A model generated the notes under the pieces. It saw only the letters and a program-made list of their open reading frames with translations, had not been told where the DNA came from and ran no database searches. Below, one piece after another: positions 8,559 through 17,571 of a stretch of 20,433 bases of DNA (position 1 is the first letter of the stretch; each line of letters starts with the position of its first letter). Source of the stretch: JAYZDP01 sp036337765 (lineage in GTDB: Bacteria > Acidobacteriota > Thermoanaerobaculia > Multivoradales > Multivoraceae); contig JAYZDP010000173.1 of the NCBI GenBank assembly GCA_036337765.1, positions 1 to 20,433 on the forward strand. The letters are read 5' to 3'. Position numbers and translations under genes: made by a program.

Positions 8559-9550
8559 CCGTTGGCACCCTCTGGGCCCGTCGCGAGCCGCTCGTTGTGC
8601 GCAACACGTCTCGACCACTCACATCTCAGCGAGCCGGACAGCACGATCTCGGGTTCGAGGCCTAGGCCCGCAGTCCGCAGCACCTCGCCGCGGACGTCGA
8701 TCATCAGCCCGAGGACGTCGTCGGCCCTGGCGCCGCCCCGATTGACGATCACGTTGGCGTGCTTCTCGCTGATCTGGGCCGCGCCCCGGCACGCCCCCTT
8801 CAGACCAGCTGCCTCGATCAGCCGACCGGCATAGTCGCCCTCTGGGTTGCGGAAGATGCTACCGGCGTTCGGAAGCCCGGACGGCAGGCTCGCCCACCGT
8901 CTCCGGTTGAGCTCATCGATGCGGGCCAGCGAAGCCTTACCGTCGCCCGCTCCGACGCGGAAGATCGCCTCCGTGACCACTTCTCCGCTCCCCTGCAGCA
9001 CGGTCGTACGGTACCCCGCCTCCAACTCGGACGGCGAGTACTTCCTTGAACGGCCGTCGCGATCGACCGTGGTGGTGCTAACAAGCACATCCTGGATCTC
9101 GACGCCGTAGCACCCCGCATTCATGACGACTGCGCCCCCGACCGTGGAGGGGAAACCGCTGAACGCCTCGAGTCCGGTGAGCCCCTGAGTCGCGAGCGTG
9201 CGGGCCAGACGCGCCAGCGAGACTCCCGCCCCGGCCCGCACCTGCCCGTCTTCGACACGGGTCTCGCGGAAGTCGCCGGTGAGGCAGACGGTTACCCCGC
9301 GCAGGCCGGAATCGGGCACCAGGAGGTTCGATCCCATCCCGATGAGCTGAAAGCCGAGCTGGTGCCGGCGCACGATCTCGAGTGCTGCTGAGAGTCCCGC
9401 CTCGTCGCGAGCCCGGACCAGAACCTCGGCCGCACCCCCGATTCGTAGCGTCGTCAGCCGCGCCAACGGAGCTCCGAGCGTGGCCTCGACACTCCTGGCA
9501 GCGCGCAACTCGTCGGCTATTTCGCCGACCCCGGCGGTTTCTTGACTCAC
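8555..9550 (-). CDS. murB: UDP-N-acetylenolpyruvoylglucosamine reductase
   Basis: MurB is the flavoenzyme that reduces UDP-GlcNAc-enolpyruvate to UDP-MurNAc, the second committed step of peptidoglycan synthesis. With the start at GTG 9550 the protein has 331 residues. The FAD-binding region shows LTTLRIGGAAEVLV, IGMGSNLLVPDSG and SGFPSTVGGAVVMNAG. The catalytic region has GSIFRNPEGDYAGRLIE, with the proton-donor serine at about 231, and AQISEKHANVIVN. The end of the domain has LEPEI with the expected glutamate. The frame extends 17 codons upstream to a TTG (9601), but GTG 9550 has an AAGGG about 8 bases before it and starts where MurB proteins usually do. Its stop overlaps the glycosyltransferase start by four bases. 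It is divergent from recA. Confidence 0.95.
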   Translation of the reverse strand: MSQETAGVGEIADELRAARSVEATLGAPLARLTTLRIGGAAEVLVRARDEAGLSAALEIVRRHQLGFQLIGMGSNLLVPDSGLRGVTVCLTGDFRETRVEDGQVRAGAGVSLARLARTLATQGLTGLEAFSGFPSTVGGAVVMNAGCYGVEIQDVLVSTTTVDRDGRSRKYSPSELEAGYRTTVLQGSGEVVTEAIFRVGAGDGKASLARIDELNRRRWASLPSGLPNAGSIFRNPEGDYAGRLIEAAGLKGACRGAAQISEKHANVIVNRGGARADDVLGLMIDVRGEVLRTAGLGLEPEIVLSGSLRCEWSRRVAHNERLATGPEGANG

Positions 9551-9601
9551 CCAGGGCCCTTGAGTACGATCGATTCGTCCTGCCGGCTGCCTGACAGCCA
9601 A

Positions 9602-9749
9602 CCTCCGGGCGGCGTTTCCGTCCGAAAACTGATGCTCATCGGCTGCGGCGTAGAAACTCCTTCGTTTCGCGCCGCAATGTCAATTCACGTAGTGTACAAC
9701 GCCCGGTTCAGCGGGCACCGGCGCCTCGAGGGGCGCCGCGGAGAGTCTA
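9602..9749. promoter_or_regulatory. Divergent murB/recA intergenic region with a dyad
   Basis: This AT-richer gap must hold the promoters of both murB and recA. A clear dyad GAAAC-TCCTTC-GTTTC lies at 9653-9668, with half-sites 11 bp apart centre to centre, so on one face of the helix. It does not match the E. coli (CTG-N10-CAG) or Bacillus (GAAC-N4-GTTC) LexA box, but could be a lineage-specific repressor operator. No convincing -35/-10 pair was found. Nearer recA, GGCGCC-TCGAGG-GGCGCC (9720-9737) can form a 6-bp GC hairpin two bases before the GGAGAG ribosome binding site (9740-9745). Confidence 0.4.
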
Positions 9750-10825
<1,076 letters not shown>

Positions 10826-10829
<4 letters not shown>

Positions 10830-13753
10830 TCGCAATCGCCCGCCGGCCGCGATGGCTCAGCGCAGCGCTCGTCGTGGTCGGTGCAGCGGGACTCACACCG
10901 GCTCACGCCCAGGAGCTGCGCTGCCTGCCCTGCGCCGCAATCCACACCGCGGATCCGACCGCGCTCGCGGCGAGCCTCGATCTCGATACGACGGCGGAGT
11001 CGCCGCCGCAACTGCTCGTCAAGTGGAACGCTGAGCTGGCTGACCCAACGGCGACGGCCGCGGCCGCAGCGGCCGTGGGCGAACGGGGAGCCTTGCCGGT
11101 GGTCTCGCTCGAGACCCGCGCACCGGCACCTATCCTCGACCACGTCGCGCCTCTGGAAGTCGACCTCGAGAACTTCGCCGCCGTTGCCCGCCGCCTCGGC
11201 GACGAGACCATCCTGCAGATCGTGTGGTCGCCGGAGTCGGGCGAGTGGACGCCCGACGGCTACGGCTTCCTCATCAAGCGGGCGGCGGTCACCATCACCG
11301 GCGCGGCACCGGAGGCGCGCATCCTCACCGCCCCCCTGCCGGCCGACGAAGCGTCCTTGCGGTCGCTGTGGGCTGAGGACATCTCGGCCTACATCGACCT
11401 GATCGCGTTGGCGCCCGCGCCTGCGGATGAGATCGGGGCGGCGATCCGAGTTCTCGGCACCCTCGATCCTGGGCGACAGATCTTCGTCGACGCGGTCGAC
11501 GCCGCCGCCGATTCTTCAGCGGCGTTACTGCCGAGTACCCAGGCCGCCGGAGCCGGAGCCGCCGGCGCCTTCGTCCGTCTGACGAGTCCTGCCAATAGCG
11601 ACGCACTCGCCACCCTGGTCCTACTCGCGCATGAGCTCAGCGGCGATGTCTCGCTCGATCCTTTCGTAGTGCCGACCGGCGCCCGCAGCGCATGGACGTT
11701 CGTGCGCGGAGACGACCTGAGCCTGCGCGTCATCTTCGAGCCCCGAGATGGAGAGACCACCCTCGAGTTTCCCGACCGATTTCTGGCGCGACCGGTGCTC
11801 GCAGGGACCCGCGGCGAGGGCCGCACCCTCCCCATGCGTCGGCGCGAAGAAGGTCTGCACGTCACCGTGCGGGACGCGCCCGCGGTTGCCCTGCTACGGC
11901 TAGACCGCCTCACCGCGACCGAGATCGAGGGCCTCGAAGGCCTCGAGGATGAGGTCACCATCGCCGATGCGCGACAGATGTCGGTCGAGGAGATCCTCAG
12001 CCGCCTGCAGGCCTTCGAGGACGACCAGAGCCGTCGGGTCTCGCACTACTCCGCCACCAACACGTCGCACCTGCGCTTCCAGCTGCAGACCGCGACCACG
12101 GTCGAGACCACCTTCCGCGGTCCCATCTTCTTCGAGCGCAACTCCGGATACGACTGGGCATGGCAGGAGTTTCTCGTCAACGGGATCCGCTGGCGCGGCA
12201 AACGGATTCCGCGCATCCCGCTCATCCAGCCTGAGCGGGCGGCGGCCCAACCGCTCGAGATCCACTTCACTCGCGAGTACCGCTACCGGCTGCGGGGAAC
12301 GAAGCGGATCCGGGGCCGCGACTGCTGGGTGGTGGAGTTCAAGCCCGCGGCCGCGGTCGAGAATCGCAGCCTCTACCAGGGAACAGTCTGGATCGACCGC
12401 GAGATCTTTGCACGGGTGCGAACACGCGCGGTTCAGGTCGGACTGAAGGGCGACGTGATCTCCAACGAAGAGACCCTCGACTACTCACCGTTACACGCCG
12501 ATGGCAGCGATGGCGAATGGAGTCGCAACAGCGTCTTTCTCCCAACCCGCACGGTCGGCCAGCAGCTCTGGTCGCTCTTCAACTCCACCACCCTCGTCGA
12601 GACCGAGAGCGAGCTCTCCTCGATCGTCATCAACGGCGCGGACTTCGAGGACCGTCGGGACGCGGTGCGCACCTCGGACTCGACCATGGTGCGCGACACC
12701 GAGGCCGGCCTCCGCTACCTCGTCACCGACGATTCGGGCGAGCGTGTCGTGCAGGACAAGCTCAAACCCGGCCGGCTGTTTCTGGCTGGCGGAGTCTTCT
12801 GGGACGACTCGGTGGATTTCCCGCTGCCTCTGGCCGGCGCGGACTACTTCAACCTCGATTTCAAGGGCACCGGTGCTCAGGTCAACAGCTTCTTCACCGT
12901 CGGCCTGATCCAGGCATCGATCGCCGATCCCTCCTTTCTGGGAAGCCGTTGGGACATCGGCGCCGATGCCTTCGCCATCGCCTTCTCCGGTACCGACGAG
13001 ACGTTCCGCAACGGCATCGAACTGCCGAGCGAGGAGATCGAGTCGCGCCCGGCCGAAATCGAGTTCGAGCTCGGCCGTCCCCTGGGCGCTTTCTTCAAGT
13101 TCGGTCTCGAGTACGGACTGGAGTCGCGTAACTACGATCGCACCTCCTCCACCGCCGAGGACTTCGCGGTACCGTCGGACACGACCACGCAATCGCTGGG
13201 CCTCGCGCTCAGCTACAGCCGCGCCGGCTACCGGCTGCGTCTACGCGGCGCCAACCACCGGCGCTCCGACTGGGACCCCTGGGGCTTCGCTGGCAACACT
13301 GACTACGACACGCGGCACAAGACCTACAGCCGATGGGACGCGAGCTTCGCCAAGAGCTGGCACCTTCAGAACTTCAAGCGCTTCGGCCTGGAGATGCAAT
13401 ACCTCGACGGCTCCGACCTCGACCGCTTCTCGAAGTACGAGTTCGGCTTCTTCTCCGATGTCAGCGTGCACGGCTATCAGAACAACAAGGTGCGGGCACA
13501 GAGCGCTAGCGCGATCCACCTGAGCTATGGGCTCGAGATCGGCGAGGTCTTCCGCATCACCGGCGTAGGCGATGCCGCCTGGGCGTCCGATCCGGCGACC
13601 GGGCTTCGCGACGAGCTCCTTGCCGGTGTCGGAGTGGCCGGCACCGTCACCGGCCCGTGGCAGACCCTGATCCGACTTGATGCCGGCGTCGCCGTCGCCG
13701 GCCCCGACGACGGTGTGAGCCTGTTTCTGGCGGTGCTTAAGCTATTTGGGTAG
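10826..13753 (+). CDS. Secreted three-part protein: TIM-barrel-like region, LolA-like region, C-terminal beta-barrel
   Basis: The frame encodes about 975 residues from a proposed CTG start that overlaps the recA stop as CTGA. From there a classical Sec signal peptide follows: basic RRPRW, core LSAALVVVGAAGL, cleavage AHA|QEL near residue 28, then a CLPC pair. No ATG, GTG or TTG lies in frame where the signal peptide would need it; a GTG inside the hydrophobic core would destroy it. Residues about 35-300 show alternating strands and helices (LLVKW, LPVVSLE, ILQIVWSP, YIDLIALAP, IFVDAVD) like a glycosidase-type TIM barrel, without a clear catalytic NEP motif. Residues about 380-570 resemble outer-membrane lipoprotein-sorting/LolA-like proteins (RGRDCWVVEFKP, YQGTVWIDREIFARVRT). 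From about 640 the sequence is rich in amphipathic strands with many aromatics, like a D15/BamA-type or other outer-membrane barrel; it ends LKLFG rather than in a terminal aromatic. Domain calls are by eye. Confidence 0.8.
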
Positions 13754-13798
13754 CGGAGGCCCGGAATCGAGAGCCCCGCGAAACTTCATAGACCCGGT

Positions 13799-14077
13799 TC
13801 AACGCATCAGAAGCAGGGTGGCACCGCGGCCTGGGGCGTCGTCGAAACGCTCGACGCGCGCATCGGCTGAGAGGATCTTGCGCACGATCTCGCGCTGCAC
13901 ACCGATACCGCGGCCGTGGATGATGCGCAGCTCGCGCAGACCGAGGTCGTAGGCGGCATCGAGGTAGTCGCGCACCACGTCCGCCACCTCGCGCGGCTGG
14001 AAGGTGTGCAGGTCGATCACATCGGTGATCTCGACCTCGATGAACTCGGGGATGTCCCCATCGTCGAGCTCGCTCAT
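13799..14077 (-). CDS. Stand-alone Smr-domain protein
   Basis: The 92-residue protein is essentially a single Smr domain, the small domain found at the C-terminus of MutS2 and in YdaL/SmrB-type proteins. It has DLHTF (D22-L-H24), a central helix, and the HGRG motif at 54-57 in RIIHGRGIGVQREIVRKIL, followed by GRGATLLLM at the end. Smr domains bind or cleave nucleic acids; E. coli SmrB cuts mRNA at collided ribosomes. The start is ATG 14077 in an ATGA overlap with the stop of the upstream four-TM gene. The frame stays open far upstream, but only as a shadow of that gene. The convergent neighbour ends 45 bp away, with no clear terminator between them. Confidence 0.9.
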   Translation of the reverse strand: MSELDDGDIPEFIEVEITDVIDLHTFQPREVADVVRDYLDAAYDLGLRELRIIHGRGIGVQREIVRKILSADARVERFDDAPGRGATLLLMR

Positions 14078-14532
14078 TCGCCGGGCGGCGCCTTGTGTTT
14101 CGTCAACCACCAGCCGAGACCGAGGCCCGCGGCGAAGCCGGCGAGCGGGGTTACCGTGAGAAAATCTGCGGCCGTGATGGTGGCGGGGTTGCGGAAGTGC
14201 GAGGCCATCCAGAAGCCGAGGGTGAGCGGCGCCATGACAAAGACGATGCCGACCGACTTCTTCTGGCCATCGGCCTCCTTGTGAGCGTATTGGCGCTCCC
14301 CACTCGTCAGATCGGGATCCTGTACGAGACGCCAACGCTCCTCGTCGATGCGCCTGGCGCGAAACGGAATCGCCAACCCCGCCGCAGCACCGACCAGAAT
14401 CACCAGCAGGTGGAGCGGAACCACCAGCACGGTATCGCCCTCCGGTAGCACAGGACAGCCCGTGCTCGTAAACAAACCCAACACCGCACAAACGACGGCG
14501 ACTCCGAACGCCACGGACTGCAGCTTCGCCAT
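14074..14532 (-). CDS. Small integral membrane protein, four predicted TM helices, unknown function
   Basis: The 152-residue protein has hydrophobic segments at about 6-24, 36-56, 93-112 and 121-142. Between TM2 and TM3 is a charged cytoplasmic-type loop (RARRIDEERWRLVQ, GERQYAHKEADGQKK). A Cys sits at the end of TM1 (TSTGCPVL), but no proper lipobox is formed because it lies after the TM core. No family was recognised. It lies 9 bp after the TRAP permease stop and overlaps the Smr gene by four bases, so it is likely co-transcribed with both. It could be a TRAP accessory subunit or simply a passenger. Confidence 0.78.
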   Translation of the reverse strand: MAKLQSVAFGVAVVCAVLGLFTSTGCPVLPEGDTVLVVPLHLLVILVGAAAGLAIPFRARRIDEERWRLVQDPDLTSGERQYAHKEADGQKKSVGIVFVMAPLTLGFWMASHFRNPATITAADFLTVTPLAGFAAGLGLGWWLTKHKAPPGE

Positions 14533-14541
14533 GGCCGCGGC

Positions 14542-16308
14542 TCAGGGCACGGCGCCCAGGGTCGCGCCGCGACCGAGCATGTCGAGCAGGCCCGTGGTCA
14601 GAAAGGGAATGTACGTGATGAGCAGAACGCCAACGGCGAGGATCGCAAGCATCGGCAGCGCCGCGCGGTAGACCTCCAGGAGCGGCCGGTCGAAACGGTA
14701 CGAAGCGATGAAGAGATTGAGCCCGACGGGCGGCGTGAGGTAGCCCAGTTCGAGATTGGCAACGAAGATGATGCCGAGGTGGATCGGATCAATCCCGAAT
14801 GCCAGCCCCATGGGCAGGATCAAAGGAACGACGACGAAGATCGCCGAGAAGATGTCCATCAGACAGCCGACGACCAGCAACAAGACGTTGAGGCAGAGCA
14901 GAAACACGAGCGGCGAGTCGATGTGCGCCTCTACCCAGTCCAGCGCCGCCGCGGCCACCCGCGCGTCGACCAGGTAGCTCGTCAGCCCCATGGCAACGCC
15001 GAAGATGACCAGCACCCCTCCGATGAGGACACCGGCCTGTTGAAACACCTTGCGAAGCCCACCGACCAGCTCGATGTCGTGATGCACGAAGAGCTGGACC
15101 ATCAGCGAGTAGAAGGCCGCGATCGCCGCTGTCTCGATCAGCGTCGCGAAGCCACCGAAAAACCCAACCAAAACCACAACCGGCAGCAAGATCTCCCACT
15201 TGGCGCCCCACGCGGCAGCGGCGGCCTCTCGCCCCGAGAACGTCGATCGCGCGACGCCGGTCCGCATGTCCGTCATCACACCCCATCCGACGACCAGACC
15301 GAGCATGACCAGGCCGGGGACGAGCCCACCGATGAACATGTCCTTCCAGGGAACCTCGGCGACGATGGCGTAGAGGATCAACGGCAGCGCCGGCGGCCAC
15401 AGCAGTCCCAGCGAGCCCGATGCGGTCAGCAGGCCGAGCGAGAAACGATCTCCGTAGCCGTCCTTCAGAAGCGCCGGCAGGAGCAGCCCGCCGAGGGCGA
15501 GGATGGTCACCCCCGAGCCGCCCGTAAAAACAGTAAAGAACGCGCACAAAATGGCCGTGACCGCCGCGGTACCGCCTGGGATCCAGCCGACAAAGGCCCG
15601 GAACAGTCGCACCAGCCGCTCCGCGGCGTTTCCCTCGGCGAGGGCGAAGCCCGCCAAAGTGAAGAGCGGAATCGCAGCGAGGGTCTGCGACACACTGAGG
15701 CGGTAGGTCTCCGCCGGGATTGCCGCCGAAGGCACTCCATCGGCCAGAAAGAGAAAGATCGCCGAGCCGCCCAGGGCGACGAAAATGGGGCCACCCAGCA
15801 GCGTCGCTGTAAGGACGATTCCGACCGCCAGCCAGGGCGACCGGCCATCAAGGAGATCGAGCTCGTTCAGCCCGAGCCAGAGTCCCCCAGCGCCACCGGC
15901 CAGGGCAATGCCCATGCCCCACCACTTCTCCGACGCGCCCGCGACGAGCCGGACCGCGATGAGGGCAAAGCCGACGGGCAGCACGATCTGCGCGATCCAG
16001 GTCGGGATCCCGGCACCGATCGCCGAGCCGCCGTCCCGCTCGATCAGTACCAGCTCCCAGCTCGCCCGCGCCAGCATGGCGGAGATGGCGGCCGCGACCG
16101 TCTTGGAGAAGATCTTCGCCCCGTCGCGCAGTCGCCCCTCGGGGAGTAGCTGTCCGGTCGCGAGTGACAGCAGTCGATCCTCGCGGGCTGCCAGCGCGGC
16201 TCCCAGGAACCCGACCCACAGCGTCAAGTTGCGCACGATCGGCCCCGAGCCCGGAATCCCCCCAGAAAACTGGCGGGCCACGATCTCCGCCAGCGGCAGC
16301 AAGACCAT
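14542..16308 (-). CDS. dctM: Fused TRAP transporter permease, DctQ-DctM
   Basis: This ORF of 588 codons encodes both TRAP membrane subunits in one chain. The N-terminal part (to about residue 130) is DctQ-like, with LWVGFLGAALAARED, the typical motif before the second DctQ helix. From about residue 160 begins the twelve-helix DctM/large permease domain, with IPLFTLAGFALAEGNAAERL, FTGGSGVTILALGGLLLPALLKDGYG and NLELGYLTPPVGLNLFIAS. TRAP permeases use a sodium gradient to import a substrate delivered by the binding protein. The conservative start ATG 16308 falls inside the first DctQ helix. In-frame codons upstream read LEDSVVGIALLT, which is what a DctQ N-terminus looks like, and only CTG codons (16371, 16365) are candidate starts there. 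The protein is therefore probably about 20 residues longer. dctP lies directly upstream. Confidence 0.92.
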   Translation of the reverse strand: MVLLPLAEIVARQFSGGIPGSGPIVRNLTLWVGFLGAALAAREDRLLSLATGQLLPEGRLRDGAKIFSKTVAAAISAMLARASWELVLIERDGGSAIGAGIPTWIAQIVLPVGFALIAVRLVAGASEKWWGMGIALAGGAGGLWLGLNELDLLDGRSPWLAVGIVLTATLLGGPIFVALGGSAIFLFLADGVPSAAIPAETYRLSVSQTLAAIPLFTLAGFALAEGNAAERLVRLFRAFVGWIPGGTAAVTAILCAFFTVFTGGSGVTILALGGLLLPALLKDGYGDRFSLGLLTASGSLGLLWPPALPLILYAIVAEVPWKDMFIGGLVPGLVMLGLVVGWGVMTDMRTGVARSTFSGREAAAAAWGAKWEILLPVVVLVGFFGGFATLIETAAIAAFYSLMVQLFVHHDIELVGGLRKVFQQAGVLIGGVLVIFGVAMGLTSYLVDARVAAAALDWVEAHIDSPLVFLLCLNVLLLVVGCLMDIFSAIFVVVPLILPMGLAFGIDPIHLGIIFVANLELGYLTPPVGLNLFIASYRFDRPLLEVYRAALPMLAILAVGVLLITYIPFLTTGLLDMLGRGATLGAVP

Positions 16309-16411
16309 TGTCAGCAGTGCTATGCCGACGACACTATCTTCGAGCCGATGGAGGAGCTTTCTCAGCTTCAGTACCCAGCTGGCTCGGTGCCAGAAGGAAC
16401 TATCGAACGAG

Positions 16412-16429
16412 GAATGCTATTCAGCATTC
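16412..16429 (-). other. Perfect hairpin spanning the dctP stop codon
   Basis: GAATGCT-ATTC-AGCATTC is a perfect 7-bp inverted repeat with a 4-base loop. The TAG stop of dctP (16417-16419) falls within it. On the minus strand no T-run follows, so it is less likely a terminator than an mRNA-stabilising or attenuating structure between the binding-protein gene and the permease gene. Binding proteins are usually needed in excess over permeases. Confidence 0.45.
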
Positions 16430-17433
16430 GCTTTTCGGAATGCGTCACGGGAGCGCTTGGCCTGGTCGAAGATCTGGGCGTCGACCATCCCGCCCCGCAT
16501 CTGGTCGGCGAACTTGAGCGCGGCGTCGAGCCACTCTTTCGAGTGTTCGCTGTCGCGGATCGCCAGCACTTTCAAGCCGTTGTTCTTCATGACGTTGATC
16601 GAGGTCTCCTCGAGGAAGATCGTCTGCCCCTCGAGCTTCTTGCCCACCGCCTGCGCGGACGTGAGAAGCCGATCTCGGTAGGCAGAGTCGATCTTGTCCC
16701 AGGTTCGCTTCTGAACGAGAAAGGCACCGATGAGTGGGGTAAGGCCGACGTCGATCATGTAGGGAGCATCCTCGAAAAAGCCCATCTGCGCCGCGATCAG
16801 CGGCGGCGCGATCATGGTCTCGATCATGCCGGTCTTCAGTCCCTGGACCGCATCGGTGTAAGGAAGCGCCACCGGCTTGAAGCCGTTCGCCTTCCACCAC
16901 TGGACCATGGCCTCGTTGCCGGCCCAGGTGAAGACCTTCAGCTTGCGGAGATCGTCGAGCCGCTCGACTTCGGTCGTGGTGAAGAAGTGAACCCAACCGA
17001 CGTGCCCCCAGGTGAGCCAGACGTAGCCAGCTTCGTCGAACTTCTGCTGGAAGGTCGGCGTGAGGTCGGCGAGCACGTGGTTGAACTCGTCCCAGTTCTC
17101 GAAGAAGAGCGGAATCTCGAAGAGCGAGAACTCGTCGACCAGATCGGTCAGCCCGTTGACCGACAGCGCACCCGCCTGCAACTGGCCGATCCGCATCTTG
17201 CGGATCACATCGGATTCGTCGCCCTGCACACCGCCGCCATAGAGCACGAGGTCGACCTCGCCGCCCGAGATCTGCTTCCACTGCTCCGCAAGGCCCTCCA
17301 GCAGCTTGAATTGTGGGCTGTTCTCGGGAAGGATCGTCGCGAGCTTGATCCGCACCTTGGCGGTAACAGGCGCTGCACCGATCAGGACAGCGAGGCTGGA
17401 GGCCAGCAGTCCGACCACGAGGGCTTTCTTCAC
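16417..17433 (-). CDS. dctP: TRAP transporter periplasmic substrate-binding protein (DctP family)
   Basis: The 338-residue protein starts at GTG 17433, with AAGGGAG five bases upstream. It has a Sec signal peptide (MKKALVVGLLASSLAVLIGA, cleavage near VTA|KV at 25-26). The mature chain follows the DctP fold: KLATILPENSP, IRKMRIGQLQAGAL, EIPLFFENWDEF, GLKTGMIETM and the long helical C-terminus. It captures solute in the periplasm for the DctQM permease encoded next. In most DctP proteins a conserved arginine in a K-[ILM]-R motif coordinates the substrate carboxylate. Here the aligned segment reads LRKLKVFTW, with F168 at that place, so the ligand may not be a typical carboxylate. The frame stays open upstream to 17790, but that part is not needed. 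Confidence 0.93.
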   Translation of the reverse strand: MKKALVVGLLASSLAVLIGAAPVTAKVRIKLATILPENSPQFKLLEGLAEQWKQISGGEVDLVLYGGGVQGDESDVIRKMRIGQLQAGALSVNGLTDLVDEFSLFEIPLFFENWDEFNHVLADLTPTFQQKFDEAGYVWLTWGHVGWVHFFTTTEVERLDDLRKLKVFTWAGNEAMVQWWKANGFKPVALPYTDAVQGLKTGMIETMIAPPLIAAQMGFFEDAPYMIDVGLTPLIGAFLVQKRTWDKIDSAYRDRLLTSAQAVGKKLEGQTIFLEETSINVMKNNGLKVLAIRDSEHSKEWLDAALKFADQMRGGMVDAQIFDQAKRSRDAFRKANAE

Positions 17434-17469
17434 TAGGTCTCCCTTACTGGATTCGAGGGTACTGATTCC

Positions 17470-17499
17470 ACTGTAACCACGGCCTACGAGAGCGGTCAA
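17470..17499 (-). promoter_or_regulatory. Candidate sigma-70-type promoter of dctP
   Basis: On the minus strand TTGACC (17499-17494) and TACAGT (17475-17470) are separated by 18 bases, giving 5/6 and 4/6 matches to the -35 and -10 consensus. Transcription would start near 17462, leaving a leader of about 30 bases before the GTG start. An inverted repeat CTACGA (17484-17489) / TCGTAG (17508-17513) brackets the -35 box and could be an operator. Confidence 0.5.
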
Positions 17500-17571
17500 G
17501 CGAGCCTTCGTAGTGCGCTCGTAATTCCCATACGCACAAGGAATAATCGACTGTTCCAATCCGCTATCCCA

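Noticed and set aside
11054..11076. Perfect 8-bp inverted repeat ACGGCCGC / GCGGCCGT
   Set aside because: It lies inside an alanine-rich coding stretch of the secreted protein and follows from repeated GCC and GCG codons; a regulatory role is not supported.
13754..13798. Possible terminator between the secreted protein and Smr genes
   Set aside because: No convincing stem with a T-tract was found in the 45 bases.
14779..16149. 456-codon open frame on the plus strand opposite the TRAP permease gene
   Set aside because: Its product is low-complexity, rich in Arg, Gln, Asp and His, with no domain, and the minus strand encodes a clear DctQM. It is an antisense shadow produced by high GC.
16348..17436. 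362-codon open frame on the plus strand opposite dctP
   Set aside because: It mirrors the codons of dctP over its whole length and has no family features or ribosome binding site.
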